From Hyphococcus sp. (GTDB lineage: Bacteria; Pseudomonadota; Alphaproteobacteria; Caulobacterales; Parvularculaceae), in contig JANQOV010000160.1 in the NCBI GenBank assembly GCA_028285645.1, positions 1 to 34,589 on the forward strand: a stretch of DNA of 34,589 nucleotides, written 5' to 3'. Under the pieces are notes generated by a model. That model made no database searches. It was not told the DNA's origin and saw only the letters and a list, made by a program, of their open reading frames with translations. Below are positions 24,899 to 32,938 of the stretch, one piece after another. Position 1 is the stretch's first letter; each line of letters begins with the position of its first letter. Position numbers and translations under genes: made by a program.

Positions 24899-25786
24899 GT
24901 GAGTGAAAAACGATTGCGCATCGCCATTCAAAAGTCTGGCCGATTATCGGAGGGCAGTTTTGAGCTTTTAAAGAAGTGCGGCCTTACCATCTCGCGCGGC
25001 AAGGACAAGCTGTTCGGCAGGGTGCGGGAACTGCCCATTGACGTGCTGCTCTTGCGCGACGATGACATCCCGGCATTTGTCGCCGACGATGCTTGTGACA
25101 TTGGCATTGTGGGCGAGAATGTTTTCGAAGAGGAGCGTCTCAGCGAAACCCATGAAGCCCCCGCCAAGGAGGTCATGCGGCTCGGCTTTGCGCGCTGTCA
25201 ACTAAAACTCGCTGCGCCTAAAGGTTGGACCTTTGACGGCGCCTTAATGCTGGAAGGCAAACGCATCGCCACGTCCTATCCAGCGCTCACCAAAGCCTGG
25301 CTGGCGCGCGAGGGCGTCAGCGCTCATGTGGTTACCATGAAAGGTTCCGTGGAGGTGGCGCCGCGCCTCAAAATCGCTGATGCGGTTTGCGACATCGTTT
25401 CAACTGGCGCGACCCTTGACGCAAATGGCCTCGCGCCGGTTGCGATGGTTTTTGAGTCGGAAGCCCTTCTCATCCGCAACGCCAACGCTTTCACGAGCGA
25501 AAAACAGGAGGTTTTCGAAGCGTTGCTGACGCGCATCAAGGGCGTTATCACATCGCGCGACGCAAAATATGTGATGATGAACGCGCCGCGCGCCGCGGCC
25601 CCGGCGATAGCTGAATACCTGCCCGGAGCGGATGCGCCGACCATTCTCGAACTGGCGGGCGACAGCGATAAGGTCGCTATTCACGCGGTCTGCCGCGAGA
25701 GCGTTTTCTGGGATACGCTTGAAGAACTAAAGAAACTCGGCGCCAGCGCCATACTCGTATTGCCGATCGAAAAAATGATGGCGTGA
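24899..25786 (+). CDS. hisG: ATP phosphoribosyltransferase, long (HisG_L) form
   Basis: 295 residues. HisG condenses ATP and PRPP, the first committed step of histidine synthesis. The catalytic part includes RIAIQKSGRLSEGS (7-20), DIGIVGENV and the PRPP-binding CDIVSTGATLDANGL. The C-terminal ~75 residues (PRAAAPAIAEYLPGADAPTILEL...LGASAILVLPIEKMM) form the regulatory HisG_C domain for histidine feedback, so no HisZ partner is required. Many alphaproteobacteria have the short form with HisZ. GTG start with GGAGAG 5 nt upstream. A small GATCT-TTCG-AGATC hairpin (24869-24882) lies in the gap after the TrpR-like gene. No other his gene follows. Confidence 0.96.
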   Translation: MSEKRLRIAIQKSGRLSEGSFELLKKCGLTISRGKDKLFGRVRELPIDVLLLRDDDIPAFVADDACDIGIVGENVFEEERLSETHEAPAKEVMRLGFARCQLKLAAPKGWTFDGALMLEGKRIATSYPALTKAWLAREGVSAHVVTMKGSVEVAPRLKIADAVCDIVSTGATLDANGLAPVAMVFESEALLIRNANAFTSEKQEVFEALLTRIKGVITSRDAKYVMMNAPRAAAPAIAEYLPGADAPTILELAGDSDKVAIHAVCRESVFWDTLEELKKLGASAILVLPIEKMMA

Positions 25787-26002
25787 CGTCATTGCTCGCT
25801 CACTCGACAATCTGTCAAACTCGTAGCGAGAATAGTGCACAGATTATGAATTTGATTCTCAATATCAAATACGAGCGTATCCCCAACTTTTCTTGCCTTG
25901 TTTTTCGCATTCGTCTCTCACGTGGTAAAGCTCGCGGCAGCGGTGCGTTTCATTCCCAAGCATTCCGATAGTTATCAACGCTGAATCTAATAAGCCTGCA
26001 TT

Positions 26003-27130
26003 TCATTCATTCCACCCTCGATCCGTCATGAGGTAGGTCGCAAATGATGCGAGCCAATGGCTGCCAGAGTAATGTTCCGCCGAGACTGCGGCGACGCCTT
26101 CATCTGCATGAATTTTTGCAGCCGCGACGAGCGCTGCTTTTCGCTTGTCGTCTTCGGGCAATGCGCGCGCAATGTTGTAGAGGTTCCAGGCGCGCGAAGA
26201 ATTGACGCCGTCGAGGTGCACAAGTTTACCGTCGCTGGCGTCTTTAACAATGCCGGGGGCCAGCCAATCGCCGGCGCCATCTGTCGGTATTTGCGGAAGG
26301 TAATCAGTCAGCCAAGCCGAAAACTCTTCAGGAGGCAGAATGCGTCTCATCAGGTCCGCCGCCATCAAGCAAGGCGACAGAAAATCTTCACCGCTTGGTT
26401 CGTAGGCCAACGGGCAATCGACATCTTCCATATGGAAGGCCCTTGAGCGCTCAATAATCAACTGTTCCAGTTCTATGTCCTCAGAAACTCTTGCCCAGTC
26501 GAGCATTAAACCAAAGGCGAAAGCACTTTGATTGTGCGTGCCTAACCGAATTGCGTATACGAGGTTCGGAAGCCATTCTTTGAGACTGACGACAATATCC
26601 GTTTCCAAGGGTTCCAAAATCTCCAGCCACTGCTTTGCTTGAGGGTCATCCCACTCGCGGAGCTCCGTCGTCAATTGCAGGTACCAGGCAAGACCATAGG
26701 GACGTTCCCACGACCCGCGCGCTGGTCTCGCAAAATTTGCAACTTCGCCTGCTAGTTTCTCAGGCGAGAAGCTCTGGTTCAATTTTTCAATCGCGGTGCC
26801 TCTCCATGACGCATCCTGCGGTCCGATCCGCAACAAACGCACCAGGAGCCAATGCCCGTGCACTGAACTATGCCAATCGAAACATCCATAAAAGATTGGG
26901 AAAATTTCCTTGGGCCTTCCAATCGCTTCGGCGTTGTCGGTGGTCCGGGAAATCTTGTTGGGAAACTCTTTATGAACACACGTCAAAGCGAGGGCTGAAA
27001 ATCGCTCTGCGAGTTCAGGAGCGATGGCGTCTGGATATTCAAGTTGAACAGTCGGCGCAGCTGTTTCTTCGGTTCCACAGGCCCAAAGCAGAAACGGCGC
27101 AAAAAGGATCATTAAAACTCTTGTTTTCAT
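26003..27130 (-). CDS. DUF2891 family lipoprotein
   Basis: 375 residues. The N-terminus MKTRVLMILFAPFLLWAC is a lipoprotein signal with the acylated Cys18. The mature part has the DUF2891 hallmarks: HKEFPNKISRTTDNAEAIGRPKEIFPIFYGCFDWHSSVHGHWLLVRLLR, RPYGLAWYLQLTTELREWDD, EDFLSPCLMAADLMRR and HYSGSHWLASFATYL. Function is unknown; the many conserved His, Trp and Asp residues in an alpha/alpha-toroid-like pattern recall glycan-active or ligand-binding folds, but this is only an impression. The ATG overlaps the symporter stop (ATGA), so it is coupled to transport. Confidence 0.88.
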   Translation of the reverse strand: MKTRVLMILFAPFLLWACGTEETAAPTVQLEYPDAIAPELAERFSALALTCVHKEFPNKISRTTDNAEAIGRPKEIFPIFYGCFDWHSSVHGHWLLVRLLRIGPQDASWRGTAIEKLNQSFSPEKLAGEVANFARPARGSWERPYGLAWYLQLTTELREWDDPQAKQWLEILEPLETDIVVSLKEWLPNLVYAIRLGTHNQSAFAFGLMLDWARVSEDIELEQLIIERSRAFHMEDVDCPLAYEPSGEDFLSPCLMAADLMRRILPPEEFSAWLTDYLPQIPTDGAGDWLAPGIVKDASDGKLVHLDGVNSSRAWNLYNIARALPEDDKRKAALVAAAKIHADEGVAAVSAEHYSGSHWLASFATYLMTDRGWNE

Positions 27131-28614
27131 TTTGTGTTTTCTCGCAATTCTACAAACGCCGCCTGGCACGCTTCTGGTTGTGGCTTGGTCAGGAGGCTGA
27201 CGATGATCATGGTTGGAACGTGAACGATCAGGCCTAATACGCCTTCATGAAGATCGAATGGGCGCAGATCGGCGCCGAAATATCCTGTCAGGAAGAAAAA
27301 GATGGCAACGCCGGACCCTGCTGCAAAGCCCGCCGCCACGCCTGGCGTTGTTGCTCTGCGCCAATAGAGCGCGGCGACGATGGGCGGCGCCAACTGGCAG
27401 ATCAAACCGTAAGAGGTGAGCAAGAGGACCACCAACGATGAACTATCATTGATCGCGAAGTAATAAGCGACAAGACCGGTGATGAGCACAAAGCCCTGTA
27501 TGAGGCGACGTTGCTGCTGATCGGAAAGCTTGATGAAGGGGCCCAGTCCATCTTCCACGGTGACGGAAGCGGCGGCGTGCATCAGGGAATCGCCGGTCGA
27601 CATGGACGCCGACAAGGCGCCGGCGCAGAAAAGGCCGACGACAATCGCTGGCAGATCGGAATTCAAAATCATAAAGGGCAGGATGAAGTCCGATGATTCC
27701 GGACTTGCCGGATAGAGAACGCCAGCGAAACCGATAAGAAAGACTGGTATCAGAAACAATTGAAATGTCGGAAACAAAACCACCGTGCGCCGCAAGGTGC
27801 GATCGCTGCGCGCCGTGAAAGCTTTCATGAAAAGATGCGGCCACATCATAAGCCCGACGGCGGAAACGATGATGGCGCTCGAATATCCGCCCCAGCTCCA
27901 AGGATCGCCGGACGCCGTCAGTCCCGGTACAGTCAAAAGCTCCGGTCGTTCGGCCTGAATTTGCTCGAACATCTGTCCGACCCCGCCATAAAGCTCAATG
28001 GGTAGATAAAGGCCAAGCGACCACGCGATCGCCAACATAAAAAAGCCTTGAAACGTATTTGTCCAGCCGACGGCGGAAACGCCGCTGAACAAGACGTAGA
28101 TCATGACAACGCCATAGGCGACAGCGGCGCCAGCCCAGAGCGGCACATTGCCGTCAGTCACCGCTTCAATAACGATGCCCGCACCGCGCATTTGCAGCGT
28201 GATGTAAGGAAGGAATGCGATTAATGTCAGCGTTGCGATGAGTACGGACAAAAGGCGCGATGGAAACCGGCCACAAATAAGTTGCGCTTGCGTTACATAT
28301 CCGTTTCGCCGGCCGAGTTCTGCTGCTTTCGGGCCGATAAAAAAATACGGCGTCATGCCCAAGACGCCGTAGCACAGGATGTAAAAAGCTGCCGCGCCGC
28401 GCGAATAGGCCCAGCCTGGTCCGCCAAGAAAGGCGAAGGCGGAAAAGACTGACGCGCCAAGCACGAAATACATGACTAGCAAGCCGAAGTCGCGATCGCC
28501 CGCCACGTAGCCTTGCACGCTTTTCGACGCCCTGCGTCCTGACAGTAGTCCGATGGAAAGTGTCACGCCGAGATAGACGGCGATGATCAGTCCAATGATC
28601 TGCCAACGCTCCAT
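27127..28614 (-). CDS. Sodium:solute symporter (SSS family)
   Basis: 495 residues with about 13 hydrophobic helices. SSS-family stretches include GDRDFGLLVMYFVLGASVFSAFAFLGGPGWAYSRG, QLICGRFPSRLL and the C-terminal-half sodium-site region VVGLFCAGALSASMSTGDSLMHAAASVTVED (two Ser in SMSTGDS). Substrate cannot be assigned; SSS proteins with a small DUF3311 partner are often annotated as monocarboxylate or similar solute permeases. The ATG at 28614 is chosen over a non-homologous 37-residue extension. It starts 1 nt after the DUF3311 stop and overlaps the DUF2891 start. Confidence 0.93.
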   Translation of the reverse strand: MERWQIIGLIIAVYLGVTLSIGLLSGRRASKSVQGYVAGDRDFGLLVMYFVLGASVFSAFAFLGGPGWAYSRGAAAFYILCYGVLGMTPYFFIGPKAAELGRRNGYVTQAQLICGRFPSRLLSVLIATLTLIAFLPYITLQMRGAGIVIEAVTDGNVPLWAGAAVAYGVVMIYVLFSGVSAVGWTNTFQGFFMLAIAWSLGLYLPIELYGGVGQMFEQIQAERPELLTVPGLTASGDPWSWGGYSSAIIVSAVGLMMWPHLFMKAFTARSDRTLRRTVVLFPTFQLFLIPVFLIGFAGVLYPASPESSDFILPFMILNSDLPAIVVGLFCAGALSASMSTGDSLMHAAASVTVEDGLGPFIKLSDQQQRRLIQGFVLITGLVAYYFAINDSSSLVVLLLTSYGLICQLAPPIVAALYWRRATTPGVAAGFAAGSGVAIFFFLTGYFGADLRPFDLHEGVLGLIVHVPTMIIVSLLTKPQPEACQAAFVELRENTK

Positions 28615-28615
28615 T

Positions 28616-28918
28616 TCAGCGTTTCTCGTCGTCGTGGCTTTGCTCACTGTGGTAGAGCAAGGATAGCACGACCATCCCGAACACAATGAAAAGGGCAATA
28701 CAAAACAGATTAAACGGCAGGCCAAAGATGATCGGGGTCACGCGATTGAAAAGCAAAAAGCCAGGCCAGGTGACGGCAATCAAAAAGGCGATCATGTAGA
28801 CGGCTGTCAGCCAGCGGACGGTGCGGATCCCCAAAAGGCGCTCTCCCGATTGCTTCGCCCCTGGTTTCGGGCGTGCGCCGGCGACGTCTTTTACGTTTCC
28901 GACAAGTCGTTCCGCCAA
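28616..28918 (-). CDS. DUF3311 family small membrane protein
   Basis: 100 residues with two transmembrane helices (about 35-55 and 65-87) bracketing the motif TWPGFLLFNRVTPIIFGLPFNLF, which is the DUF3311 signature. Such proteins are encoded with SSS permeases and are thought to be accessory subunits. The stop is followed after 1 nt by the symporter ATG. The start is uncertain: the chosen codon is TTG (28918-28916) without a clear Shine-Dalgarno, and another TTG about 29 codons later, just before the first helix, is possible. Confidence 0.82.
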   Translation of the reverse strand: MAERLVGNVKDVAGARPKPGAKQSGERLLGIRTVRWLTAVYMIAFLIAVTWPGFLLFNRVTPIIFGLPFNLFCIALFIVFGMVVLSLLYHSEQSHDDEKR

Positions 28919-29082
28919 AGTTCGGCGATTCGCATGATCGCCACTCTAAGAGGTGCGAAGTTAGGCTGCAAGGCGGTGATCGCATGCCTGCGCCGACGCC
29001 AGTGCTTGTGACCATTGTTTAGTGTTCAATCTGCCACCGTTGCTGCTAAGCTCAGCGTTCTTGAAGATCGAAAGGGCCAATC

Positions 29083-29982
29083 ATGTGTGATGAAACCACC
29101 GAACGGGAACTGGATGCGTATCTAGAGAAAAAGGCCCTGACGCGACGCGGATTTACGGTCGGCGCATCAGCGGCCATTGCCGCCGGCAGCCTGGCGACGG
29201 CAGCTTGCGCTTCACCGGAACGTAAAGGCACAAGCGTCACAGAGACCGAAGTCTTAGTGCCAACTCCCGAGGGCGAGGCGGATGCGATTTTCATCCATCC
29301 AAGTGAGGGCGCTCACGCCGCGGTGATCTTTTGGCCTGATATTCACGGTGTGCGGCCAGCGTTTTTTGATATGGCGCGGCGGCTTGCTGCTGAGGGATAT
29401 AGCGTTCTCGCCGTAAACCCCTATTACCGCACGATGAAGGGGAGACTCTTTTTTGACGGTGAGAGCTTTCGCGACCCGGGCGGCCGTGAACGCGTTACGC
29501 CGCATTATTCCGCCTTGTCTCCCGACACCGTTGTTGCAGACGCAACGGTGCTTGCTGCATGGCTGGACAAGCAGCCCGCTGTTGACGTCGCGCGCGGCAT
29601 TGGCGCTGTCGGGTTTTGTATGACGGGGTCATGGACGCTCCGCGCAGCAGCGGCCGTGCCGGATAGGATCAAGGCTGCGTCCTCGTTCCATGGGGGCGGT
29701 CTCGTCACCGAGGAGGCGGATAGTCCGCATCTCTTGGCGGACAAGATTACCGGTGGCGTGCTAATCGCCATCGCTGAAAATGATCATGAACGCCAGCCTG
29801 ACGCCCGAGGTGCGCTGATCGCTGCGTTCGAAGCAGCAGGCGTTCCTGCAGAGATAGAAGTCTATGAAGACGCAATGCATGGATGGGTGCCGACGGATTC
29901 GCGCGCGCATCATCCCGAACAATCCGAACGCGCCTGGGCCCGCATGCTCGCTTTGTTCGCAACACAACTTGGCGTGGGATAA
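29083..29982 (+). CDS. Tat-exported dienelactone hydrolase family protein
   Basis: 299 residues. The N-terminus has a twin-arginine signal after 19 residues (LTRRGFTVGASAAIAAGSLATAACA, Arg21-Arg22). The mature part is an alpha/beta hydrolase of the dienelactone hydrolase type, with nucleophile Cys179 in GFCMTG, Asp234 in IAENDHE and His266 in EDAMHGW, the usual Cys-Asp-His triad. It should hydrolyse an ester or lactone in the periplasm; the substrate is unknown. An AAAGGGCC stretch precedes the ATG. It is divergent from the DUF3311 operon (164-bp gap). Confidence 0.92.
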   Translation: MCDETTERELDAYLEKKALTRRGFTVGASAAIAAGSLATAACASPERKGTSVTETEVLVPTPEGEADAIFIHPSEGAHAAVIFWPDIHGVRPAFFDMARRLAAEGYSVLAVNPYYRTMKGRLFFDGESFRDPGGRERVTPHYSALSPDTVVADATVLAAWLDKQPAVDVARGIGAVGFCMTGSWTLRAAAAVPDRIKAASSFHGGGLVTEEADSPHLLADKITGGVLIAIAENDHERQPDARGALIAAFEAAGVPAEIEVYEDAMHGWVPTDSRAHHPEQSERAWARMLALFATQLGVG

Positions 29983-30074
29983 GACACGAAATTTGTGAAT
30001 GGCGCACCGCCGCGCCTGTCGTGTTCTTTCTCTATCCTTGAACGTTGTGCAATCGATCTTCATATGAAGCGCCT

Positions 30075-30674
30075 ATGAGAATGCTCTTGCTCTTCATTGC
30101 GCTATTCGCAGCCGCTTGCTCGGGGCCCGCCGAGACAACTACCGCTGAGGCGAGTGTCGAGAAGCCGCGCACGATTAACTGGGAAACATTGCTGCCCGAG
30201 GGCGAGATTGAAGAAATCGACCGGCTATACAACGAGTATTTCGCGCAACTCGACGATAAGCTTCAGTCACAACAAGCGCAAAGCCTCTTTGATGCTGCGA
30301 AAGAGGGGGACTACGCCAGCATCCCGGAAGGCTCTGAACTCGACTTCATGCCGCAAATCGGTACCTTCAATGTTGTTGAAGACCTTGACGGGGAGCGCGT
30401 GCGCATTCCTGGCTATGTCGTTCCTTTTGAATATACGGAATCTGGCAAGGTCAAGGAGTTTCTGCTCGTGCCTTATTTTGGCGCCTGCATTCACACCCCG
30501 CCGCCGCCGCCAAATCAACTTGTGTATGTGACGGCCGACGCGCCGATGGATCTCGGCAACCAGTGGGACGCGATCTGGGCAGTTGGCGTTCTTCGAACGA
30601 AAAGTAATATGAATGACCTCGGCGACGCCGCATACACGCTCGAGATCGAGTCGTGGGAAACGTACGACGCCTGA
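30075..30674 (+). CDS. DUF3299 family lipoprotein
   Basis: 199 residues. MRMLLLFIALFAAACSG is a lipoprotein signal (acylated Cys at 15). The mature protein has the DUF3299 core: an NWETLLPEG strand, IGTFNVVEDLDGERVRIPGYVVPFEY and VKEFLLVPYFGACIHTPPPPPNQLVYV. The Cys-x-His-x-Pro5-x-Gln block is the family hallmark and could bind metal. Family members often occur beside metal-related ABC transporters or TonB receptors; here a metal-type TonB locus lies 1.7 kb downstream. The frame is open upstream to 30045, but the ATG at 30075 yields the signal. The Shine-Dalgarno is weak. Confidence 0.87.
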   Translation: MRMLLLFIALFAAACSGPAETTTAEASVEKPRTINWETLLPEGEIEEIDRLYNEYFAQLDDKLQSQQAQSLFDAAKEGDYASIPEGSELDFMPQIGTFNVVEDLDGERVRIPGYVVPFEYTESGKVKEFLLVPYFGACIHTPPPPPNQLVYVTADAPMDLGNQWDAIWAVGVLRTKSNMNDLGDAAYTLEIESWETYDA

Positions 30675-30813
30675 CCATCGCCGGCGCTCGTTCGCAATTG
30701 TCGATTCGAGCAAACTTTTTGCTTCCACAACCCAGTTTTTTTTGCACAAATGTTGAGAACCAAATTGACGCCCTATGGATCCGGCTGGGCGCTACCATAT
30801 CGGGGGACATCCT

Positions 30814-32166
30814 ATGAACTGGAAAACTACTTTCACTGCGCTCGCATTTTCACTCATGACGCCGGCGGCATGGGCGCAGTCCTGGGACCAGGGCCGCGTC
30901 GTTACGAGCGAACACGCCGTGTTGTCCTATCGCGAAAGGCCCGCGGTTGAGAATGCCATCGTTGAGGATCGCCTGAAGACTCTCCTGCCCAAGTTGATGG
31001 ACGAAACGGGCATTGACATGTGGCTCGTCCTCAACCGCGAATACGCTGAAGATCCCATCTATTTTACGCTGGTCCCGCAACCGACCTTTGCTGCGCGCCG
31101 TACGACGATGCTGGTCTTCCATCGCCAGGGAGACGATTTCGAGATGCTGACAATTAATCGTTATCCTCTCGGCGAACCTTATGAGTCCGCATGGGAAGGC
31201 GGTGAGCTGGATGAACAATGGGCGGCGCTGGGTGAGCTCATCGCCGAAAAGAACCCCGGCCGGATTGGCGTTAATGTCTCTCGCGACTGGCCGATCGCTG
31301 ATGGTTTAACGCACGGTCTTCATGAAAGGCTCGCCTCTGTGTTGACGCCTGAACTTCAGCAGCGTCTTACCTCGGCTGAAGCGCTCGTCGTGCGCTGGGC
31401 CGAAACCCGCAATGCGCATGAAACGGAAATCTATGGGCATAATGTCGGGCTTGCGCGCAAGGTTATCAGCGAAGCTTTTTCCAGCAAGGTCATTACGCCA
31501 GGCGTCACCACGACAGACGATGTCGCCTGGTATTTACGCCAACGGTTGGAAGACCTTAACCTCCACCCCTGGTTCATGCCCTATGTAAACATCCAGCGGC
31601 CTGGTTTCGGCTGTGAGGAAGACCAAGCTTTCTGTGGCGAGGAGGGCGGCGTCATCCGCCGCGGCGATGTTCTGCATACTGATATCGGAATCTGCTACCT
31701 AAAACTGTGCACAGATACGCAAGAGATGGGATATGTCGCGCGGATCGGCGAGCAGAATGCGCCTAAAGGCATAAAAGCAGCGCTTCGAACGGGCAATCGT
31801 TGGCAGGATCAACTCACATCGTCATTTGAAGTAGGTCTTACAGGGAACCAAATTCTTGCTAAGACGCGCGAGAAGTGCCGGAGGTCGAGAATAAACTGCA
31901 GTGTTTACACCCATCCGATCGGCTTTGTGGGTCACGGCCCAGGTCCGACGATCGGCATGTGGGACAATCAGGGCGAGACGCCCGTCAGGGGCGATTGGCC
32001 GTTATACGCCGATACGTGTCATGCGATTGAAGGCAATGTCAAAGTTGCGGTTCCAGAATGGAATGGTCAACTACTTCAGGTTAAACTGGAGCAAAGCGCG
32101 TGTTTCGACGGTGCGGATGTGCACTATCTGGCAGGGAGGCAAACGCACTGGCACATTATTCAATGA
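30814..32166 (+). CDS. Exported M24 family metallopeptidase
   Basis: 450 residues with a signal peptide (cleavage near AWA-Q, residue 21). A creatinase-like N-terminal domain (about 30-190) precedes the pita-bread peptidase domain. The five metal ligands of the M24 family are all present: Asp290 (LHTDIG), Asp301 (LCTDTQE), His374 (GFVGHGPG), Glu406 (HAIEGN) and Glu426 (VKLEQS), with the standard 11-residue spacing of the two Asp. It probably removes an N-terminal residue from peptides, Xaa-Pro-type, in the periplasm. GGGGGA 8 nt upstream fixes the ATG at 30814 over one at 30775. Confidence 0.92.
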   Translation: MNWKTTFTALAFSLMTPAAWAQSWDQGRVVTSEHAVLSYRERPAVENAIVEDRLKTLLPKLMDETGIDMWLVLNREYAEDPIYFTLVPQPTFAARRTTMLVFHRQGDDFEMLTINRYPLGEPYESAWEGGELDEQWAALGELIAEKNPGRIGVNVSRDWPIADGLTHGLHERLASVLTPELQQRLTSAEALVVRWAETRNAHETEIYGHNVGLARKVISEAFSSKVITPGVTTTDDVAWYLRQRLEDLNLHPWFMPYVNIQRPGFGCEEDQAFCGEEGGVIRRGDVLHTDIGICYLKLCTDTQEMGYVARIGEQNAPKGIKAALRTGNRWQDQLTSSFEVGLTGNQILAKTREKCRRSRINCSVYTHPIGFVGHGPGPTIGMWDNQGETPVRGDWPLYADTCHAIEGNVKVAVPEWNGQLLQVKLEQSACFDGADVHYLAGRQTHWHIIQ

Positions 32167-32251
32167 TTTGATGTGTTAATCATGTGCGCTATCCGGTCAA
32201 CAGTGGAATTTTCAGCTTGAAGGTCGCACATTCTTGCTGTGTGTGAAGTTA

Positions 32252-32289
32252 AAACCATCGATGGTTACCGATACGGCTAACCATGGTTT
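32252..32289. repeat. Nest of palindromes built on AACCAT/ATGGTT
   Basis: Two perfect palindromes, AACCATCGATGGTT (32253-32266) and AACCATGGTT (32279-32288), are separated by a stem CCG-ATA-CGG. As a result ATGGTTACCG (32261-32270) also pairs with CGGCTAACCAT (32274-32284, one bulged C) as a 10-bp hairpin. Alternative pairings exclude each other. It lies between the M24 gene and the Zur-like site, upstream of the His-rich gene. No U-run. Confidence 0.55.
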
Positions 32290-32324
32290 GCCCTATCGTG
32301 AATGCGGGATGACCCGAAATTCCT

Positions 32325-32339
32325 TGTGATAGCATAACA
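32325..32339. promoter_or_regulatory. Zur-box-like site
   Basis: TGTGATAGCATAACA agrees with the enterobacterial Zur palindrome TGTTATA-N-TATAACA at 12 of the 14 defined positions. It lies 79 bp before the ATG of the His-rich gene. A weak promoter can be drawn over it (TTGTGA at 32324-32329, TTTGAT at 32348-32353, 18-bp spacer), which would fit repression. The gene content downstream (histidine-rich protein, TonB receptor) agrees with zinc control. Confidence 0.5.
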
Positions 32340-32418
32340 CTAACGAGTTTGATTTGATGCTGGCTTCGAAATCTAAACGCCAAGTGAGGCGCCTTGTCGA
32401 GTTGCGAGGTGGGGAACG

Positions 32419-32787
32419 ATGGCAGCGCGGGTAAAACAAAGTCTGAGAGAACGGGCGGCTCTTCTTGCAGCCACGCTCATCTTTGCTTTGGGGCAACTGA
32501 TCGCGGCAGGGCACGCGGAAGTCGACCATGTTCATCATGGCGACCATGATGATCACAGCCATCACGACGACCGTCACGAGCACGGTGATCGAGACCCGAT
32601 TGAATCCGGTTCACTTTGCACACTTTGTTGCCTCGCCGCCAGTGACGACGATGCATTTACGTCAACATGCGTATACGAATTGAACGTAGACATTGCGTTT
32701 GGACTCGGAATTTTAATTCCGGCGCTGCAACGCGTCGCCGTCAAATTTGAAACACCCGTTTTCGTACGCGGGCCGCCGCACAAATAA
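32419..32787 (+). CDS. Small histidine-rich exported or membrane protein
   Basis: 122 residues. A hydrophobic N-terminal segment (about 12-30, AALLAATLIFALGQLIAA) targets the membrane. Residues 32-55 contain ten histidines among Asp and Glu, a typical low-affinity zinc/copper/nickel-binding stretch. A Cys cluster follows (CTLCC, 67-71). The C-terminal RGPP recalls DUF2946-type proteins that neighbour metal TonB receptors, but I cannot confirm the family. GAGGTGGGG precedes the ATG. The TonB receptor follows 151 bp later, after a terminator-like hairpin. Metal binding is inferred from composition. Confidence 0.8.
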   Translation: MAARVKQSLRERAALLAATLIFALGQLIAAGHAEVDHVHHGDHDDHSHHDDRHEHGDRDPIESGSLCTLCCLAASDDDAFTSTCVYELNVDIAFGLGILIPALQRVAVKFETPVFVRGPPHK

Positions 32788-32810
32788 CACTCTTGACAAT
32801 TTGTTTTGAA

Positions 32811-32836
32811 AAACGCGCGCAAAGGCGTGCGCTTTT
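32811..32836 (+). terminator. Terminator-like hairpin between His-rich gene and TonB receptor
   Basis: CGCGCGC (32814-32820) pairs with GCGTGCG (32825-32831), 7 bp with one G-T, loop AAAG, followed by CTTTT. A-rich sequence on the left makes it partly bidirectional. It could reduce read-through into the receptor gene. Confidence 0.5.
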
Positions 32837-32938
32837 CCTTATTCGTATAACTCGACAGTAGACGCTGGAAGCGTTGTCGTCGGCCATTTTTTGGCGTCTA
32901 CGGCGCGGCCAAATCTATACAAAATGAAAGTAAGCGTT

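Noticed and set aside
25783..25971. 62-codon frame overlapping the hisG stop by ATGA
   Set aside because: The overlap looks like coupling, but the sequence is low in conserved features, the region is AT-richer intergenic DNA, and no his gene product is recognisable.
28919..29082. Direct repeat of TGATCGC in the divergent DUF3311/dienelactone hydrolase promoter region
   Set aside because: A 7-bp repeat is too short to separate from chance without comparison to relatives.
30709..30743. AGCAAA/TTTGCT hairpin and a later T8 run after the DUF3299 gene
   Set aside because: The 6-bp AT-rich stem is 12 nt away from the T-run, so it does not form a normal terminator.
32837..32860. Possible second Zur box before the TonB receptor (TATAAC half-site)
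   Set aside because: Only the right half matches; the left half agrees at 2 of 6 positions.
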